Assembly (NCBI GenBank): GCA_025991245.1
Contig: BQMJ01000049.1
Coordinates: 124,001 to 188,000, forward strand
DNA: 64,000 nucleotides
Direction of reading: 5' to 3'
Source: Galdieria partita
Lineage: Eukaryota; Rhodophyta; Bangiophyceae; Galdieriales; Galdieriaceae
The translations under genes were made by a program, and so were the position numbers. Below are positions 21,331-31,734 of this stretch, piece by piece. The stretch's first letter is position 1, and every line of letters starts with the position of its first letter. The notes under the pieces are model-generated. The model did no database searches. It was not told the origin of the DNA and saw only the letters and a list, made by a program, of their open reading frames with translations.

Positions 21331-22071
21331 GGACAGCGCGCGGGTGAAGGGAGAAATTCGAGACAGCAACATGAGATATCCTCATTCAAACGTCATAGCG
21401 AAATATAACTTACAAAAATTGGCTCCTTTCTAGATTAGACTGCTGTATACTCTGTGTATTCTATTTGGGAGGGTTCAAAACTGTTTTTTTTCCTATAAGC
21501 ATTGACTCTTGAAAATCTATTTTCGATAACTTGGCATTCGCAGACGTAACGGCTCATCGCGGCATGGAGAAATGAAATGTCCCTGAATCATCTCTCGTGT
21601 CCAGCAAGTTCCTCAACGGCCTTGAAAGAAAAATACTTTATTCCAATCAACATCTTGCTTCGAAATAAAAGTCTACACAAACTCTATCTAATAATTACAA
21701 AGATATATCAAAAAGTATCTTCCAAAGAATCACTTCTTTTTCTTCGAACTGTTTTAAAATATTCCCATTCAAACTATGTGCGGCTGGCCCTTGGAAATCT
21801 TACAGGTAGCCTTAAAACAAAAAAGACAACTGTGGCTAGAATAATGTCAGCAAAGTCTTTGAGGATGCAGAACAGATAATCGGACACCCAAACTTGCTAA
21901 AATAGTGCATCCCGCGGAAAAGCAATGATAGAACATAGTATTCTATTGGAGAGTCGTATTGTAAGCTATCTTATCCACAAAAAAGTCCTCTATCTAGTAC
22001 ATATTCGCTGATACATTGTGAACTCCTCAGTTTGCAAATGAATACTTGCATAAATCCCCCATCTATTGCTT
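21331..22071. other. Intergenic stretch
   Basis: About 740 bp. A plus-strand frame of 100 residues (21577-21879), basic with KLYLIITKIYQKV and FLRTVLKYSHSNYV, could be a small organelle protein but has no recognised family or splice support. Nothing else is visible. Confidence 0.3.
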
Positions 22072-23545
22072 TCAAGTTGTCTTAATACTATTCAGGATAG
22101 TAAAAGTGTTATTCCTATAGAGCAATGGAATCGTTTCTTCAGATGTGGATAAACAACTATGATGTGGATGCAACTTCTCAGTACTAACAATCACTCAATA
22201 TCAAATAGCTGATTTCAACTACGCTTACCTCCAAATAGCCTCTTCCGCATCTTTGCCACGCTGAAAATGACAATAATATAAAAACTTATTCATTCACTTC
22301 AACCTTATCTCAAACTTTCTCTATCAATCAACTTACCAATAAAATAGCCATTGCTGTTGCAAGACTGGCAATAACGAATTCACCCACTTTTCGTCTCCAT
22401 CTGACCACGAAAGGTGGAACGGTTGCATAGCCTATCGATAGTCCAACAGATAATCGCTTCCATTCCATCCTATTTTTAATTGAAAACAAATAGTCAGGCA
22501 CTCAACCCTAAAGCTCAATCAAAGTACCCAACATACCTTGAAACATCTAATGAAAATGTAAGAACGCTAACGGTATATTCATCTCCAAGTTTCCAGGACT
22601 CAATTTGCTGTCTTTCTTCTAAACTTGGTTCGGAGTAATTCCATTTGAGCTTGCGCGTTTTCAGTTCATCAATCCAAAGAAAGGGATACCATGCTATATA
22701 AGGGTGTGGATGACTAGAAGTTCTTGCTTCTTCAAATGAATGATAATTGTTTCGAATAGAAACATAAGAAAAATCGTAGGTGGATTGGTCATCCCATAAA
22801 AACTGTTCTGCACAGCCAAAGAGAAAGAACTTTAAGCAAACTTCTTCAACTGGTTTTTGTTCCTTATTAAAAACATTAATAAGCCAAAGAGAACTATTTG
22901 GAACCAACAATAGTTCGTTACTAGCTACTGATGCAGTAGCGTGTAACAGATTCAACGAAAGCTTGCCATTTTCTGATACTGTTTCTGCTATCGATATGTC
23001 AAAAGGTTGTTGGTGGTTCCATTGAATTGACTGGAAAGACCAGCCCTGTATATCGTCAACTTGTAGTGACACTGTTAAGCAAATAGCGTAGACCAATACT
23101 TGTAAATTTCTTACTTTGACCGTCCCAAATGATATCATGAAGTACTGCACTTGCTAAGAATTGGGCTTCAGAAGCAACTGAATGAATCTTTGTACAGTCC
23201 AATGTATCATTGTTAGGAACAGTTTCTACTGATAGCAAAGGGTATCGAACGTGTTGTGGTAACCATAAATCCAAGGCGCTGGGATAAGTTCCTAAGCTGA
23301 GTTCATACCATATATCTCTTTGTTGTACGTGGCTTGTCGATCTCAACAAGGTAAAACTACAACTTCTTATAAAGCTGTAGCACAGCTGTAACCGTTACTT
23401 ACCCGTCACCAGGACAAGAAAAGCTTTCCGTTACATTGAAACGAGGAACAGTATTGACTTGGTGAAATTCAATCGAAGCAACAGTTTTCAAGCAATAAAA
23501 TAATATCCACAGAGAAGAAAGGCGCTTGAATATTTGGCATTCCAT
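22072..23545 (-). CDS. Single-pass secretory-pathway membrane protein, possibly PIG-X-like
   Basis: Six exons can be joined with a consistent frame: 23545-23403, 23356-23115, 23059-22537, 22469-22337, 22260-22229 and 22156-22072. They total 1158 nt, or 385 residues, with introns of 46-76 nt. It starts with a signal peptide (RLSSLWILFYCLKTVAS). A lumenal part of about 300 residues follows, with N-glycosylation sites (NVT, NDT, NSS). One helix (FVIASLATAMAILL) lies near residue 335, then a short hydrophilic tail. The stretch LPQHVRYPLL next to a Cys-containing loop recalls PIG-X/PBN1, the stabilising subunit of GPI mannosyltransferase I, but the match is thin. The safe call is a type I membrane protein of the ER or cell surface. 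Confidence 0.6.
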
Positions 23546-24261
23546 TGTCGAGAATTGAATTGGTGTGAAATATTTGCTTTTAGAAAGTGAGCTCTTCGTC
23601 AAAAGGAATTATTTTATGATAACTGACCATCTCAAAAAGCTCTAAATATAAACGTTATATATATTAAATATATCGGAGCAACTTTATTCAAAATTTGTTC
23701 AACTACTTCCATTTTACAGTTTTACAAGGCAGATATGAAACTCTTTAAAGGTGCAAGTCGCACCCTGAAAGTTGTGAGTTTGCAAACCTGCATACGCTCC
23801 AGGAACCTGAACCAAAGTTAGTCTTTTCTAAAATAGAAAAACTTCACTTTGCAAAAGTACCCACGAACGGTTCTAGTTTTCTTTGTGGAACAAAAACGTG
23901 TTTCCTTGTTTTCTTCAAAAACCAAACCTGCTAAACATACCTCCTATGCTATTCGTCTATGTTATAATCTATATATATACAACCACAAACCCTTTTTCAG
24001 AGTGATTCGCAATAACGAAACAAGTTGTAGACTATCGAGGGTTACTTGTGTTGTGGCAGCTGACAAACTAGTAATAATAATAATAATGGTTGTACGAAAG
24101 CTGCAAACATAATCAATAAAAGTGTGTAACAAAATGGTAAACTCGTTTAGCCGAATACATTTTCACGTAAGAATCACAACTGACTGAATGGCTCTTGAAC
24201 TGTAAGTAGAATGCAACAACTCTATAAATTTTCCAATTTAAGATTTCTTCCATTTTAAAAA
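23546..24261. other. Divergent intergenic region upstream of arsM
   Basis: About 700 bp between two divergent genes. A short hairpin-forming string, GGTGCAAGTCGCACC, lies near 23750. No gene or known regulatory site is supported; the frame at 23849-24112 looks like chance. Confidence 0.4.
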
Positions 24262-25382
24262 ATGAGTTGTTCTGGTTGCAAAAAGAATTCTTCCATCTCT
24301 ACAGAACAAGTTGCTGAGTATTATAAAGATGTCGTGACAGGAAATACTCGTCTGTCGTGTCCTTGTAGTTCTGGAGTTCTTACTACTCAACAGCAGAAGA
24401 TATTGAGTTTGATTCACCCAACCATTCTTGAGAAGTATTATGGCTGTGCAAGCCCTATACCTACTGCAATTGAAGGTTGCACTGTATTGGATCTTGGATG
24501 CGGCACAGGTAGAGATGTTTATTTATGCAGTGCGTTAGTTGGAAACAAGGGAAAAGTTATTGGAGTTGATCTTCTCCCGGAAATGCTGGAGATTGCTTCC
24601 AGATACAAGTCCTATCATGCAGAGAAGTTCTTTCATGATTCCTCTCCAAGTAATGTTGAATTTTTACAAGGACGCATTGAGAATCTTAAAGAGATTGGAA
24701 TTGCAGATGGCTCCATAGATGTTGTCATTTCCAACTGTGTCGTCAATTTATCGGATGACAAGGTGTGAAAAATTTGAATATTCTGAAAGCTAATTTGATA
24801 AAGCTTGAATAGGAGAAAATATTCAAAGAAGTTTCAAGAGTCTTAAAGCCTGGAGGAGAATTTTATTTTGCTGACAAATATATAGACAGGCGTTTGAATG
24901 CGGAGGCAAGGCAAGACCTTGAGTTGGTAGGTCAATGCTTAGGAAAGGCAATGTATATCCAAGACTTTGTATCTCTCGTGAAGAAAGCGGGATTTTCCGA
25001 TATTCGCCTAGTCTCAAGTTCAAAGCAAAGAATTTCATCCGAAACAGAAGCCAAACTGAATGGTGCTTGTGCCTATTCTTGTGTGTTTAGAGCATTTCGA
25101 TTAGAACATTTAGATGAATGTTTAGAAGACTACCAAGAAACCGCTATCTTTCAGGGCACTACTGATGTTGATAGGGATACCTATGAGTTCGATTGTCATC
25201 TCAAGTTTCCTAAGGGTTTGCCTGTCTCAGTTGATGGTAATACAGCTGAAATTATTCGCCACTCTAGACTCTCGCATTACTTTCATATATCTAATAGAAA
25301 GTCTCACCAAGGTCTATTTCAACCTGAGAAACAGCTTCCCATGAGTTTGATTGTGAAAAATCAATCTTTGGAAAAGAAGTAG
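24262..25382 (+). CDS. arsM: Arsenite S-adenosylmethionine methyltransferase
   Basis: ArsM/AS3MT methylates As(III) in successive SAM-dependent steps to methyl-, dimethyl- and volatile trimethylarsenic. Exons 24262-24762 and 24813-25382 (50-nt intron) give 356 residues. Visible features: YYGCASPIPTAIEGCTVLDL running into the SAM loop DLGCGTGRD (77-85), SNCVVNLSDDK, PGGEFYFADKYIDRR and the As-site cysteine in LVGQCLGKAMY (Cys209). Further Cys lie at 33, 35, 62 and 270, near the positions of the four conserved Cys of the Cyanidioschyzon enzyme. Compared with the usual CEDYGQ, this protein has ECLEDYQE, so the fourth Cys is displaced slightly, and the CGNT motif reads DGNT. It is likely cytosolic and acts with ArsB, 8 kb away. 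Confidence 0.93.
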
Positions 25383-25889
25383 CTATATTTGTATGTTTTT
25401 AGTTGATAGAATAAATGTTTCAGTTTGTAGATAAAATCCCTGTCTAGACTGGGAGTCCCTAGAGTACAAGTGAATACTCAGCCAAGCTGCTAAAGCTGAG
25501 TCTAAAACTTGTTGAGCAATATGACTTGTAGAGGAGTCTTCACTCGCTATTGATTATATTTCTCATTCTCGTGAAAGAACAATTATTCCAGAAGATTCCT
25601 GGTTGTACTCTCCTGAGCTGTTAGATTCCTACATGCGTATCTTTTTTTTTTTTAATCTTTTTTATCTTTCAGAAGAATAAGAAAGGTGAGCCAATGATGT
25701 TTCTTTTTATGGATTGTATTTTATGGTAGAATAGAAACTTGTTTCTACTCGAACCATCAATACAAGTGCAAAAGCGACTTGATAGCTATTATGGAAGAAA
25801 GGAGTCTTGAGCAGTAAGTAAGAGTTGATCATGAATCTTAACTGAGCAATTGTTGTATCCAACGTTTCTTGTCATGTACTTGAAAAAGA
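25383..25889. other. Intergenic stretch
   Basis: About 500 bp downstream of arsM. It has a run of 13 T at about 25647 and no supported gene. Confidence 0.4.
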
Positions 25890-26340
25890 CACATACCACA
25901 TCCGACAGAATTCATAAAGTATTTATGTGTTCAAGTAACTGTCGAGATAAAAAAGACTTGCAACTTTTTGAAGACAACACCCGACTATAATAACGACAGT
26001 TCACTCGCTCTTGGAAGAGTTTGGGATCACAAATACTTGTCAAAGGACATTTAAGAGCGCAAGTTCCCAACATTGAGTTTATAAACTTCTTGTCAATGCC
26101 TCATTGATAGCTTTTAGTATTTTGGGAAAATACTGTGACTATGCAAGAGTTATTTAAAGACGGAAGTATTATAGCTGTGGCTGGGGACGAACTCTTGATA
26201 TATGAAAATGTCCCCATCGAGTTTGATACAAAAGCGTCCGAACTGTTGAAACCGAAAGAGATTTCAAAGTCTATTTCAGCGCTGGACTGTAACGCTGCAA
26301 AGCTTTTTGGGCGAGGTCGAATGAAACGGTAAGCTTGTTT
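25890..26340 (+). repeat. Repeat unit with 65-residue ORF, copy 1
   Basis: This unit is shared, in the same orientation, with about 31000-31340. Landmarks are TTTATG(T/A)GTTCAAGT, CATTTAAGAGCGCAA, TTTATAAACTTCTTG and GGAAAATACTGTGAC. Copy 1 keeps an open frame at 26135-26332 (MTMQELFKDGSIIAVAGDEL, ending KLFGRGRMKR). The other copy reads KLFGRGGMKL at the same end but is otherwise not open. IIAVAGDELLIYE recalls a beta-propeller strand, but nothing firm can be said. The element may be a duplicated small gene. Confidence 0.5.
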
Positions 26341-26947
26341 ACCTCTCTGGACATCGAAAGACGAGCGTTCCGGTCGTTTCAAGTGATGGAGGTCTAGAAA
26401 AGAATGTTAAACTCTATTTGTTTGTCACTTTGGACTTTTTTAGCTTGTCGAGTACTTTGTTTATTCCTCGAGCAATTCTCATCATAAAAACCAAAATGGT
26501 TGGCGACACTCGATACATGCGAACAATCTCAACATTCTTCAATCTACCAGAACATGTTTTGTTGTATCGTCGCAATTTTGCATTGAAATTCCGTTTAAGA
26601 ATTTGTTCAGTTTCCAGTCATTTACATGTTCATGACTAGTATGGAAATTTCATAGCATGTTGGGAACGAGGACATTATCTCAACGACTCTTTTCTCTGAA
26701 ACAGTTCTAGTGTGAACATATTTCAATATGTCCGGGACTGGCCAATTTCATCTCAACTAGTCTTAGAAAGACTTATCTCAGGAAATAACCTTATCAATCC
26801 TTGAATCCCAAGTGACAAATCCATCACTTATAGCTATCAAAGCTCTATAGAAAGTATACATCCTTGAATCCACAAAGTAGAAGGTTGCGTCAGGAATTCA
26901 CTAAAATACAAAGAAACCAAATTTCTCTTTCAAAAGTCTCACATTCT
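26341..26947. other. Gene-free stretch with a short type C relic
   Basis: About 600 bp. The string ATAAAAACCAAAATGGTTGGC near 26485 (with its flanks, 26455-26530) matches part of the type C gene at about 6700-6770, so this is a small fossil fragment of that family. The remainder shows nothing. Confidence 0.45.
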
Positions 26948-29330
26948 TTACAAATACAAAGAACCCGACTCCAATGCTAATATTTCGAGCTTTGGAAACC
27001 ATCGATATAAAACCCCAAACTTAAAAGGAATAAAAAGAAATAAAACAAATGGAAAAATAAGTCCAGTATTCAACATGGTTGAACCACGATAGAAATTCAC
27101 AGCAATAAAAAACAATAAGACTGCTAGAGAAAGCTGAATCAAGGTGTAAATGTGAATATGAAGGCGAGGCACACGACGAATGATATGACTCGGGGGATAT
27201 CTTTCAGGCTGTGTAAACAGAAGAAGGAGGCGTTCAATTAAACCATTGCTTTGAAAGGATGCTACACCCATAAATAAAATAAATCCATACAACATCTATG
27301 GGAAGCTGATCAAGTGCAGGTTTTGCCAGAATAATCAGAAACGAAAACAAATATGCTATCAAACCTACTATTCGAACCTCTCTGGCATGAACAACGTGAT
27401 AGCTTATTCTTCCCATTGATTCTCGTTCTTCAATGTCTGCCAAAGCATAAACATGGAGTAAAGAATGAGGAAGGCCTGCATACATCCATGGCATACCTAA
27501 AATGGATGCAATTATATTCAAAACTCCCACCACCACCATATTCCAACTATAAGCTGTTCCCTTGCGAAGCCTGTTTTCTGGTCTTTCTACAATGTAAGTA
27601 CAAACGTTTTGATCAATAAAAACAACCAAGAACAAAAGAAATCCAGTTACAGCTGCTAGAAATACATAGCCAACTTTTATCTCACCTATAGGGACTACCC
27701 AAGGCCTTCCGGTAGTAGTGGAGTAACCAATAGGACCTCTTATGTCCAGTCGTTCGACGGTGACTGGATCAAAAGCATAGCTTATCCCCGTCACTATAAG
27801 GACACCAAGGGAAGGCCCAATATCTCCAAATATACTGCGAACGGAAGGTATTAAAAGATAGCTGTCTCGAAAAAAACGAAATAACAACGCCAAAATCAAA
27901 GTCAACGAAGAGAGAAACAAAAACAGCAATACTTGTGTATAACCACTATGCGTAATGCGAATAAATTCAGTAAACCAATACTGTATAAAAATGAAACCAA
28001 TAAAGGTCTGAAAAATTTCATCCGTAAACCTTCCCAAATAAGGAATAAGAGCAGCTGTATTAAGACAGCCTGCTAAAATCAGAAAAATGCTCATCCATAT
28101 TCCAGTCCATGTATAGAATGGAAGAAACTCGAATCCCAACTTGTCCGACCATCTCATAAGTACTTGAATATAGACGACGGTGGGTCCTGTAATCATATTG
28201 ACCATGAGAGGTTGACCACTAAATATTGCGAATCCCAGACCCAGCACTCCTTGAGAAAATAAACACTCTATAACGCCAATCTGTCCATGAGTAGTTCTTT
28301 CCACAATATAACCAAAGACAATAGCTGGTAGAGTTGCTGTAAAAATCAGAAATATACTGGCAAACAAATATTTCTGCTGAGCACGTCTCTGGTTGATTTC
28401 AAAAACAAAGTCTGACAAGTAATGTGGCAGTCGACGCTTCAAGTCAGCAATAACTAAGACAAAAGGATGCAAAAACAAAAGAGAGGCCCAATATCTCAGT
28501 AGAGAAATTGGATGGCAATGAAAACTATGATTTGCGTATATCTTTTCATTCATTATACCAATAGTTTGATTCAAAGTGGCATCATTGCTCTCGTGCTGCA
28601 CATGTTGACTAAGAGGTTTGGAAGCAGTCTTCTCCGTTTGTTCTTTACGTGCCAATTGGCGTCCTACAAAACGATGGATAGCTATCCTTAGCTCATCGTC
28701 TGTTGGACAGCAAAAACTCTCTTCACGAAAATCGGAATCTGCCAATAGACTGGCAACAGTCTTGGCAGTTTCAAGACCCGAATCAACCATAGACGTACCA
28801 CTTCCAGTCAAAACCAAACCAACATATTCAGTAAGAGAGCCATTTATAGCGCCTAAATTCACAGGTTCGACAAGTTGAATTATACTTATAACTTTCCTTT
28901 CGAATTCTATATTGTCCAAAGAAGCATAACCAACTGTAAAAAAAGGCCCCTGTATACTATGTGTCCAATATCCTAGAGCCTTTCCACAACGAACATCCCA
29001 AGAAAAAGAGTCACAGTCGACTAGTGAATAATCTTCAGCCTGTAGCAGCTTCGATCTTGCTTCCTTGTGTGTTTCTTTCGTAATAAGATTTCGTCTTTCC
29101 AATAACTGCAGTAATTTGAGAATAATTTCTTGAGGATCTTCTCCTCGGAACCTGGCCTTTATCACTGAGTTTTTGTCTTTCGCCAAAGAATCCAAAACCG
29201 AGAAACTAACAAGGTCTTCCGAAAAGTCCGGTAATGTCACGGGGTGAATAACGCATTCAAAAGTATCTTCAGCGTTCCTTTGAAATACTGATAGGTCCGC
29301 TTCAGATATGGAAGGCTGATAAGACGACAT
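26948..29330 (-). CDS. SLC4-family bicarbonate/borate transporter, one frame shift
   Basis: About 795 residues. The N-terminal 250 form a cytoplasmic band-3-like domain (GPFFTVGYASLDNIEF, then VGLVLTGSGTSMVDSGLETA). The membrane domain has the SLC4 hallmarks: SQGVLGLGFAIFSGQPLMV, TGPTVVYIQVL, FYTWTGIWMSIFLILAG, FTDEIFQTFIGFIFI, LGMPWMYAGLPHSLLHV, then FILFMGVASFQSNGLIERLL and RVPRLHIHIYTLIQ. It carries HCO3- or borate (BOR-type); substrate choice cannot be read. Between QLPID and LYGF the frame shifts by one base (about 27290-27298) with no room for an intron, so a sequencing slip or recent lesion is likely. The minus-strand segment 29566-29339 upstream may be a spliced leader; an in-frame stop directly precedes the ATG. 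Confidence 0.88.
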
Positions 29331-29601
29331 TCAACTTGTTACAGACTACCTGAATTGTGCTCGTCCGTCACCAACAATGAAAAAATTTGACTTACCCTTT
29401 TTCTGGGCATTTGTCGAAAACTTCTTGAAGAATGAGACTTTAGAGTTCTTTGAATGCATATCGTTTCAAAAACATACCTTTTAGTTTCTTTGGTTGCTTG
29501 CCTCTTTTGAAACAGTCGAGAGATTGTACAACACCGCCTTAATAGTTTTGTTACTAACCCTTCCATTGAAGTGCTGACTCCTCAAGTAAAAAGTTCAACT
29601 C

Positions 29602-29845
29602 ATGAAGTATTTGTATATGCACTTTTCAGTATTCGAAAGCGCAACTTCAACTACCAAGAAGATACGCTTCTATTCAAAACAAAACGATAAGAATGTACGA
29701 GAAGTACAGAGTAAGAAAAGTAGATCCTGGTCTTTGATAAATCATAACACTACTATGTTGTTCATAAACTTGTTTTGCTTTCACAGGAGTAGAAACCAAC
29801 GCACTGACTGGTGTTACTTCACTCTCTTCAGCACTTGGACGTTAG
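29602..29845 (+). CDS. Small spliced ORF, unrecognised
   Basis: Two pieces, 29602-29710 and 29787-29845, joined by a 76-nt intron with a good GTAAGA donor and a TTTCACAG acceptor, give 55 residues (start MKYLYMHFSVFESATSTTKK, end ETNALTGVTSLSSALGR). The basic, Ser/Thr-rich N-terminus could be organelle-targeting. It is divergent from the SLC4 gene. No family is recognised. Confidence 0.35.
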
Positions 29846-30999
29846 TTGTTGCTACTTAAAGAATTTGTGGAAGTTATTGCAAGGAAACTTTTCTAGTGAA
29901 GGCCACTCTTGTAATTTTACAAGTACAATGCCATCACAGCAGCGAACTTGACTTCCTTTCATGAGTCTGTGATAAGACTTTTCAAATGCTTTACGTTTCT
30001 ATAAACAGCACTTGAAAGCATAATTTTTCCGAAAGGTGATTGTTTGAATTTCTTGCAAGTCCTTAATCATCCATACTATTGGCACCTATGCGTCTCAAAA
30101 GCCTTACGTTCTTTTTACTCCTTTTATCAGTAGTTGTAGAAATGTGACAGAGAGAAATGCGCACTTTGGACGAAAAGAGCGTTGTGGCATTTTTCATTCA
30201 TCTTTTCTTCTCATATGCGCACCTTTGTGATGAATTGTCAATACCGCAACTGCAAAGGAAGACTGATGATACTCCATCAAAATCTCTTATGAAAGATATT
30301 TTAAACAAACAATATACAACTTCCTCCCTCCATCTCTAATTCAGACTAAAAAAGAACGAGAAAATTCGAGTTGTTTCCTACACAAAGGTACAATTGAGAT
30401 GAATTCGTTTACGAATGTATAGTATAAAACTCCAAATTTCTAAAAATCACAAAGTCTCTGCAACTGAATGATCTTGTCTTACTTGACTGAAAATCATTGC
30501 GCATGAAAGTGTAACATCAAATGAAACTTGACTTGCTTTTACTAAATGATTGAACAGGTTGTGTAGAAAGTGCGGTGTTGTTGGAGTGAACAATCAAGAA
30601 ATACAATTCTCCTAGTTTTCCACAATACCACATTGTATCTTACATTCGAAACATATAAATACTCTATAAGAAAGTGAAACAAGTACTACAACCACTAGTG
30701 GCACATGTTGCAACAACTCTGGAGTCCCCATGGCTGTACGTCTCATATAGCCTTTTGATTGGTACAAAGAGCCGATGCTGAAGCTACTCTAGTGTTTCTC
30801 GTTGAGCAATGTATTTGTTATTGTAGAAGAGAAAGTTGCTTCTATCTGGCAAAAGAAGATGGACCTCCAGCAGTACACGTGGAGGTGAACTTGTAATTAA
30901 TTATCTTTGAAAGTATTCATGAGGACTCAAAGTTGTTTAAGAATTGTACTATACCAATATACTATACACGTCTTCTTGTCACTTGTTTTGCCTCAACTG
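29846..30999. other. Gene-free stretch
   Basis: About 1.15 kb with only short, composition-driven frames (for example 30157-30339). No gene, RNA or repeat unit is supported here. Confidence 0.4.
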
Positions 31000-31340
31000 T
31001 TGACAAAATTCACAAAATATTTATGAGTTCAAGTGACTGTCGAGGTGGAGTCAAAGGTCTTCAACTTGCGAAGCCAATACCCGAGGACAGTCAAATAGTT
31101 CGTGTGTTCTCGGAGGACTTTGCGTTTCAATGGGCGTTTAAGAGCGCAATGTGCAACGCTTAGATTATAAACTTCTTGTGAATGCCTTATGGATAACCTT
31201 TAAAGTTTTAGGAAAATACTGTGACAGCACAAGGGTTAAAGAAGTATCATAAAGTAGCTCGTTTGCCAACAAGTAACTGATGGACTATCCCTTGATATAT
31301 TAAGGAAGCTATTTGGAAGAGGTGGAATGAAACTCTAAGT
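31000..31340 (+). repeat. Repeat unit copy 2 (decayed) of 25890-26340
   Basis: It aligns over about 340 bp with the unit at 25890-26340 in the same orientation, ending at the shared KLFGRG coding string. It does not keep the long frame. The two copies flank the SLC4 gene as direct repeats about 5 kb apart. Confidence 0.5.
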
Positions 31341-31734
31341 TGGATAATCTCTGAACATCATTCCACTTGTATCGATATTATTCGCTTCCAATTCTTTTTT
31401 TTTGCGAAACTGGAAAAGGAACCCAACAATGATCCTATCCAAATGAATGAATCAGTAGTTGTGAAAGGAAGGACATTTCATACTGGGCTCATTATTATCA
31501 TTTGTAAAATCGGAAGAATTTTAGACGAGATTCTGTTTCACAGCAAAACTCGCGCCAAACAGAGTTGAGTTCGTCTATAAGACTCATATCTTAAGAAGAG
31601 CAGAATACTTGAATGTAAATATTCCAAATTTCAATTTGACGATCATACAACCAGCATCAGATAGTAGGTGCTTCTACCCAACTTTATTCTCCATGAAGCA
31701 CAACAAACAAAGTGATTAATTCAGAAAAAGAAAA
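31341..31734. other. 3' flank of the type C gene
   Basis: About 390 bp with no supported gene and no clear similarity to the type A or B tails. Confidence 0.4.

Noticed and set aside
23745-23775. tRNA T-arm (GGTGCAAGTCGCACC)
   Set aside because: The loop has the wrong size and no acceptor, D or anticodon arm can be drawn around it. I found no tRNA or rRNA in the window.
27285-27380. An intron to explain the SLC4 frame change (a CCCATAG acceptor-like string is present)
   Set aside because: Any such intron would remove a conserved transmembrane segment (VGLIAYLFSFLIILAKPAL) that homologues keep.
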